Shown here: one piece after another, positions 6,919 to 10,536 of the stretch
Numbering within the stretch: the stretch's first letter is position 1
How the letters are laid out: each line of letters opens with the position of its first letter
Origin: Candidatus Accumulibacter vicinus
GTDB lineage: Bacteria > Pseudomonadota > Gammaproteobacteria > Burkholderiales > Rhodocyclaceae
Length of the DNA stretch: 10,536 bases
Direction of reading: 5' to 3'
Assembly (NCBI GenBank): GCA_002425405.1
Contig: DIME01000112.1
Coordinates: forward strand, 1 to 10,536
Program-made: the position numbers and the translations under genes
Notes under the pieces: generated by a model
Databases searched by the model: none
What the model was told of the DNA's origin: nothing
What the model saw: the letters and a program-made list of their open reading frames with translations, nothing else

Positions 6919-7045
6919 TGACAACTGCACCTTAGGAACATGTGGCTGGTGCGGACAGGCTGGAAAGAGGCCCACACGGATCAGCCGCAAAGCATGAGGC
7001 ACCGGCCACCGACGGTTCCAGGAGGATACAATCTTCCGGAGACCC

Positions 7046-7073
7046 AATATAGCATTGGATCTTGTTTGCTGAA
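7046..7073 (-). promoter_or_regulatory. candidate extended -10 promoter for crcB
   Basis: On the minus strand, TATATT (7051-7046) matches five of six -10 bases and is preceded by TGC, an extended -10 element. A weak -35, TTCAGC (7073-7068), lies 16 bases upstream. Transcription would start near 7038, leaving a leader of about 120 bases before crcB. Confidence 0.42.
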
Positions 7074-7097
7074 TAGTCGCCATCGGGAGGCCATCCC

Positions 7098-7151
7098 TAA
7101 CCGTCATGACTTCCGAACGGGAGGTGTCGGTATCGCCATGACCGTTAACGG
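7098..7151. repeat. inverted repeat and palindrome in the crcB/fkbM divergent region
   Basis: TAACCGTCAT (7098-7107) and ATGACCGTTA (7138-7147) are inverted copies matching in nine of ten positions across a 30-base spacer. The second copy overlaps a perfect 10-bp palindrome, CCGTTAACGG (7142-7151), ending 36 bases before the fkbM-type start codon. The position suits an operator, but no regulator gene is nearby. The rest of the 269-base divergent region (6919-7187) shows no gene. Confidence 0.4.
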
Positions 7152-7187
7152 GACTGACTCGCTACCTGTTCAACTGTAAGGAGAGAG

Positions 7188-7928
7188 ATGAAACTTGTTC
7201 CTGCATTGGCCGGCTTGTTTGGCTACGATGCGATTTCCCGCCGCAAGAATCACCTGCAACTCGACAGGCACCTGCTGCACGTCCTCGACAAGCACGCGAT
7301 TGATACGGTCATCGATGTGGGCGCCAATGCCGGGCAATTTTCATTGCGGCTGCGCGCCGCTGGATTCTCCGGACGAATCGAGGCATTCGAGCCCATTCCG
7401 GCGATGGCCCATGCGCTTGCCGAGCGATTCGCTGCGGATCGTTTGTTCACTGCCCATTCTTGCGGGCTGGCCGAACAGGACGACGTAATGGAACTTAACA
7501 TCCTTGCCGGCAGCGATTTTTCATCGTTCCTGAAAACCAACGAGAAATCCGAGCAGTATTTCCCTCACCGCACCGGCCTGAAAGAAATCATCAAGGTGCC
7601 GGTCAGACGTCTGGACGGCATCGAGGGCATTGCCGGGCCGGACAATCGCCTGCTCCTCAAACTGGACACACAGGGATTCGACCTCAAGGTTTTTTCGGGG
7701 GCGACGGCCTTGCTGCCACAGATCAGGGCCGTACTGATCGAGTGTTCGGTGATCCCACTCTACGAAGGAACCCCCGGTTTCATCGAAGCACTGGCCGTTT
7801 TCAAGGAGGCCGGATTCCTGCCGTCCGGCTTCTTCCCCGTCTCGCGCGACAAAACGACCATGGCAATTATCGAATTCGACTGCATGCTGGTGCGTGGCCT
7901 GGCGGCAACCCAGAGGTTGCCGGCTTGA
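7188..7928 (+). CDS. FkbM family methyltransferase
   Basis: A 246-residue SAM-dependent O-methyltransferase of the FkbM family (TIGR01444), whose members methylate sugars in glycans or polyketides. Seen: motif I VIDVGANAGQFS (41-52), the acidic E68 in IEAFEP (64-69), and the family hallmark LLLKLDTQGFDLKVFSGA (155-172), followed by AVLIECSVIPLYEG (181-194). Length and order of motifs match complete family members. The start at 7188 is preceded by AAGGAG (7178-7183), the strongest ribosome binding site in this part of the window. It is a single gene, divergent from crcB and convergent with hoxW. A role in modifying a cell-surface sugar is a family-based guess, since no glycosyltransferase or sugar gene is adjacent. 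Confidence 0.9.
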   Translation: MKLVPALAGLFGYDAISRRKNHLQLDRHLLHVLDKHAIDTVIDVGANAGQFSLRLRAAGFSGRIEAFEPIPAMAHALAERFAADRLFTAHSCGLAEQDDVMELNILAGSDFSSFLKTNEKSEQYFPHRTGLKEIIKVPVRRLDGIEGIAGPDNRLLLKLDTQGFDLKVFSGATALLPQIRAVLIECSVIPLYEGTPGFIEALAVFKEAGFLPSGFFPVSRDKTTMAIIEFDCMLVRGLAATQRLPA

Positions 7929-8026
7929 AGGGGAGGGGAATAATCCAGCATGCCAGTGGGATACCCGAAGGCAACCCGGTCGGCAGGCGCGGCTGGGCAA
8001 TTCGGGGGTGGCGCTACGCGCAGTCC

Positions 8027-8047
8027 CTGGCGGCCGGCAGGCGCCAG
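8027..8047. other. hairpin in the convergent gap between fkbM-type gene and hoxW
   Basis: CTGGCG (8027-8032) and CGCCAG (8042-8047) form a 6-bp GC-rich stem with a 9-base loop. The 10-mer CGGCAGGCGC occurs twice in this 125-base gap (7981-7990 and 8035-8044). No T-run follows on either strand, so a terminator role for the two convergent genes is only possible, not shown. Confidence 0.25.
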
Positions 8048-8053
8048 ACAACT

Positions 8054-8548
8054 TCAATCCCCGGACACGCACGCCTGCCAGGCGTCGATCCGAGGAGAGC
8101 GACACAGGGCTTGCAGCAGTTCGAAAGCGCGCCCGGCATGGCGGCTCGCGGCAGTGCTCAGCCCTTCACCGAGTTCGAAGCACTCCCCGGCGACGCAGAG
8201 CACGAAAGCGGGCGGAGCGGGCTGAGCGATGCGCGGCAGGACGGCGAGCACTGCCGCGGGTGACAAGGCATGCGTGCCGGGTATTGCGGCGTCAATCGCC
8301 GGCACCGGACCGAAGCGTAGCGGCGCCGGCGTCTGCATGCCGGCGTCGATGAACAGCGCCAGCCGTCTTCCCACGAGGTCGAGCGCATGCTCGATCTGCC
8401 ACTGGAAGTCGCTGATCAGCTCGAAACCTTCGGCCAGACCAGCAGCATCGAGCCACTCCTGCAGACGATCGAGCAGCAGCGGCCCAAGCGCATCGTCACC
8501 CCGACTGGGATTGCCACAGGCCAGAATGACCACCGGCGCGAGTGACAA
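8054..8548 (-). CDS. hoxW: [NiFe] hydrogenase maturation protease (HoxW type)
   Basis: An endopeptidase that cleaves the C-terminal extension of the hydrogenase large subunit once nickel is inserted, in the cytoplasm. The 164-residue product shows LACGNPSRGDDALGP (9-23), DFQWQIEHALDL (47-58), FIDAG (D68) and THALSP (H93). D19, D68 and H93 align with the nickel-contacting E16, D62 and H93 of HybD. The DFQWQIEHALDL block is typical of proteases serving NAD-coupled (HoxH) hydrogenases. The start is a TTG at 8548, supported by GGAGG eight bases upstream; a GTG five codons later is the alternative. It follows the hoxH stop by 19 bases on the same strand and so is the last gene of the visible hox operon. 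Confidence 0.9.
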   Translation of the reverse strand: MSLAPVVILACGNPSRGDDALGPLLLDRLQEWLDAAGLAEGFELISDFQWQIEHALDLVGRRLALFIDAGMQTPAPLRFGPVPAIDAAIPGTHALSPAAVLAVLPRIAQPAPPAFVLCVAGECFELGEGLSTAASRHAGRAFELLQALCRSPRIDAWQACVSGD

Positions 8549-8556
8549 GGGCAGCG

Positions 8557-8561
8557 CCTCC
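8557..8561 (-). promoter_or_regulatory. ribosome binding site that supports the TTG start of hoxW
   Basis: GGAGG on the minus strand lies eight bases before the TTG at 8548-8546. No ATG is available near this point, so the site is what decides the unusual start codon. Confidence 0.6.
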
Positions 8562-8567
8562 GGGATC

Positions 8568-10046
8568 TCAGGAAACGGGGCGAATACGCTCGATCAGCTG
8601 CCCCCTGGCATCGTGCAATTCGAGCTGCAGCGGCATCTTGCCGAGCGCATGCGTGGCGCAGGAGAGGCAGGGGTCGAAAGCGCGAATCGCGACCTCGATG
8701 TGGTTCAACAAAGCTTCGCTGAGCTGACGGCCGTCGAGGTAACGGCGAGCGACGCGGCGGATCGCCTCGTTCATCGGCTGATTGTTGTGCGTCGTCGAGA
8801 CGATCAGGTTGCACATCGTCACGAGATCGTCGTCGTCGACGCGATAGTGGTGGATCAACGTACCGCGCGGCGCCTCGATGACACCGACGCCCTCGCGCTT
8901 GCGGGCGCCGCTGCTGCAGAGTTCAGTCCCGGAAAGATCGTCGTCGTGCAGCAGATCCCCGATCTTCTCGGCTGCGTGCAGCATCTCGATCATGCGTGCC
9001 CAGTGATAGGCCAGCGGAGCATGGATCAGTTGGCCATGGCCGTGGTCGATGAACTCGCGGCGCTCGACCTCGGCGAGTGGCGTCGGAATCGAATCGCAGT
9101 TCTGCACGCGCGCCAGCGGCCCGACCTTGTACCAGCCTTCCTGCGAGCCGAGCGCCGCGAGGAAGGGAAATTTCATGTAACTCCATGGTTTGACTTCCTC
9201 GCGAATCAGCTCATGGTAATTGCTGACCGCAAAAGCGTCGACGAGGATTTTGCCGTCAGCGTTACGCGCGCGTAGCGCGCCATCGTACAAATCGAGCGCA
9301 CCGTCGGCGCCGACCAGCGACAGGAGGTTCGAGCGAAAAGTGCCAAAGCTGTCGTAGAACGCCGGGTCAGCCGCATGCAGGCGCTTGACGAGCTGCACCG
9401 CCTGCTGGCTCCAGCAGATGACCGACTCGATTTCAGCCAGCAAGCCATCACGTTCGGTGCGGCTCAAGGCGCGGTTGACGCCACCGGGAATCGCACCGGT
9501 GCCATGCACGCGCTTGCCGGCGGTCAGGCGAATCACCTCCTGACCGAACTTGCGCAGCAGCACGCCCTGCTTCGCAACCTCGGGATACGCTGCCGCAACG
9601 CCGACGATGTTGCGCCGGCCAGCCTCGCTATCGAAACCGAAAAGCAGGTCCGGCGAAGAGAGATGAAAGAAATGCAGCGCATGCGACTGCAAAATCTGCC
9701 CGTAGTGCATCAGGCGGCGCAGTTTCTCGGCACTCGGCGTCAAGGGCGCAGCGCCGACCACCTGGTCGAGCGCCTTGGCGGCCGCCAGGTGGTGCGAGAC
9801 CGGGCAGATCCCGCACAGTCGCTGCACCATTACGGGCACTTCCCAGTAAGGTCGTCCCTGAATGAACTTCTCGAAACCACGGAATTCGACGATGTGCAGG
9901 CGAACCTGCTGCACCTGATCGTTCTCGTCGAGCAGCAAGGTCACCTTGCCGTGCCCTTCGACGCGCGACACCGGGTCGATCGCCACCCGGCGCAGCGTGC
10001 TAGCGTCGACTGGCGCGCTTTCGAGTGCAAACAAGGCGCCTTCCAT
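8568..10046 (-). CDS. hoxH: NAD-reducing [NiFe] hydrogenase large subunit HoxH
   Basis: Catalytic subunit of a group 3d bidirectional hydrogenase, carrying the Ni-Fe(CN)2CO site that splits or forms H2; the electrons go through HoxY and HoxU to NAD(H) at HoxF. The 492-residue product starts with a short tail, then AIDPVSRVEGHGKV (22-35), the L1 motif RLCGICPVSHH with C78 and C81, and the L2 motif DPCLSCATH (458-466) with C460 and C463, so all four nickel-ligand cysteines are present. The 26 residues after H466 (ALGKMPL onward) are the extension expected to be removed by HoxW. The ATG at 10046 is preferred for its GGAGG site; an ATG at 10058 overlapping the hoxY stop (TGATG) would add four residues. 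It is followed by hoxW. Confidence 0.96.
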   Translation of the reverse strand: MEGALFALESAPVDASTLRRVAIDPVSRVEGHGKVTLLLDENDQVQQVRLHIVEFRGFEKFIQGRPYWEVPVMVQRLCGICPVSHHLAAAKALDQVVGAAPLTPSAEKLRRLMHYGQILQSHALHFFHLSSPDLLFGFDSEAGRRNIVGVAAAYPEVAKQGVLLRKFGQEVIRLTAGKRVHGTGAIPGGVNRALSRTERDGLLAEIESVICWSQQAVQLVKRLHAADPAFYDSFGTFRSNLLSLVGADGALDLYDGALRARNADGKILVDAFAVSNYHELIREEVKPWSYMKFPFLAALGSQEGWYKVGPLARVQNCDSIPTPLAEVERREFIDHGHGQLIHAPLAYHWARMIEMLHAAEKIGDLLHDDDLSGTELCSSGARKREGVGVIEAPRGTLIHHYRVDDDDLVTMCNLIVSTTHNNQPMNEAIRRVARRYLDGRQLSEALLNHIEVAIRAFDPCLSCATHALGKMPLQLELHDARGQLIERIRPVS

Positions 10047-10051
10047 GCTGG

Positions 10052-10056
10052 CCTCC
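10052..10056 (-). promoter_or_regulatory. ribosome binding site favouring the second hoxH ATG
   Basis: GGAGG on the minus strand stands five bases before the ATG at 10046. The upstream ATG at 10058 has no such site and could only be reached by coupling to the hoxY stop, with which it shares one base. Confidence 0.5.
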
Positions 10057-10057
10057 A

Positions 10058-10536
10058 TCAATCAAAATGCAACAGGGGATGTCCGAGCCGTGGCGTCCGC
10101 CCATCGAGCAGGTCGGTCAGGAATTTCCAGATCGCGTCGCCCGATGGTGGGCAGCCGGGAATGAAGTAATCGACGCGGACGATTTCATGAATCGGGTGCA
10201 CCTTGTCGAGCGGCAGCGGCAATTCCGGATCGTTGGGCACCTGCCCGTTGACGATTCCCGGCCCGGTCAGATAGACCTCCTGCAGGCACCGACCGAGGTC
10301 GAGATGGTTGCGCTGCGCCGGCAGCCCGCCATTGACCGCACAGGCGCCAATGGCGATCAGTACCTTGCAATTGCGGCGAAACTCCTGCAGCACGTGGATG
10401 TTCTCGGCGTTGCAGATGCCACCTTCGACCAGGCCGATGTCGCAGGGGCCGCAGGTCTTGATGTCGGTCAGCGGCGAGCGGTCGAATTCGACCCGCTCGA
10501 GCAGTTCCAGCAAACGCTCGTCGATGTCGAGAAAAG
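10058..10536 (-). CDS. hoxY: NAD-reducing hydrogenase small subunit HoxY (partial, N-terminus off window)
   Basis: HoxY holds the proximal [4Fe-4S] cluster that takes electrons from HoxH and passes them to the diaphorase module. The visible part is 158 residues, beginning inside FLDIDERLLELLERVEF at the right edge. It includes DIKTCGPCDIGLVEGGICNAEN, IGACAVNGGLPAQRN with a cluster cysteine, and FIPGCPPSGDAIWKFL with the last one. The missing N-terminus, probably about 20 residues, should hold the CxxC pair that supplies the other two ligands. The stop overlaps a possible hoxH start by one base, so the two genes are probably translationally coupled. The order hoxY-hoxH-hoxW on one strand predicts hoxU and hoxF just beyond the edge. 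Confidence 0.95.
   Translation of the reverse strand, partial: FLDIDERLLELLERVEFDRSPLTDIKTCGPCDIGLVEGGICNAENIHVLQEFRRNCKVLIAIGACAVNGGLPAQRNHLDLGRCLQEVYLTGPGIVNGQVPNDPELPLPLDKVHPIHEIVRVDYFIPGCPPSGDAIWKFLTDLLDGRTPRLGHPLLHFD

Noticed and set aside
6919..7107. 63-codon upstream extension of crcB
   Set aside because: Fluc proteins start at the MWKSIL-type segment; the extension is hydrophilic, has no family match and covers the probable promoter and leader.
8229..9275. 348-codon plus-strand open frame opposite hoxW and hoxH
   Set aside because: Both hydrogenase genes are complete with all catalytic motifs on the other strand, so this is a shadow of GC-rich codon use.
1..10536. CRISPR array, tRNA or rRNA gene, insertion sequence or phage attachment site
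   Set aside because: I found no regularly spaced repeats, tRNA-like cloverleaf, transposase motif or matching terminal inverted repeats in reading the window.

Overview
The window looks like chromosomal DNA from a GC-rich betaproteobacterium. The block rplU-rpmA-obgE-proB is the usual arrangement there, and the protein sequences (Obg, glutamate 5-kinase, an NAD-coupled hydrogenase) read as Rhodocyclales-like. A 'Candidatus Accumulibacter' or Dechloromonas relative is my guess from memory and cannot be settled without a search.

Layout. On the minus strand, 1-434 is the N-terminal part of a TIGR04283-type family 2 glycosyltransferase that runs off the left edge. A 191-base divergent region follows, with a near-consensus sigma70 promoter for rplU. 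On the plus strand, 626-3555 holds rplU, rpmA, an intrinsic terminator, obgE and proB. After a 160-base gap come a class I SAM methyltransferase (3716-4399) and an InaA/WaaP-type lipopolysaccharide kinase-like protein (4424-5173). The next three genes run on the minus strand: crcB (fluoride channel, 6538-6918), a 30-codon remnant that looks like the start of a DUF190 gene (6376-6468), and an MFS transporter (5186-6358). The region upstream of crcB (6919-7187) is divergent and also serves a plus-strand FkbM methyltransferase (7188-7928). The right end is a minus-strand hydrogenase operon: hoxY (partial, running off the edge), hoxH, hoxW.

How the genes work together. The left block is housekeeping: ribosomal proteins L21 and L27, the ribosome-assembly GTPase Obg, and the first enzyme of proline synthesis. 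The middle is a set of accessory genes for surface or metabolite modification (methyltransferases, LPS-kinase-like protein) plus ion and solute export. The right end encodes the hydrogenase module of a group 3d NAD-reducing bidirectional [NiFe] hydrogenase: HoxH carries the NiFe site, HoxY the proximal cluster, and HoxW is the protease that trims HoxH. The diaphorase genes hoxF and hoxU would be expected beyond the right edge.

I do not see a clearly new system. The points most worth a second look are the truncated DUF190 reading frame beside crcB, a weak fluoride-riboswitch-like leader at crcB, a leader hairpin in front of the glycosyltransferase, and the missing HRD-type aspartate in the InaA-like kinase.
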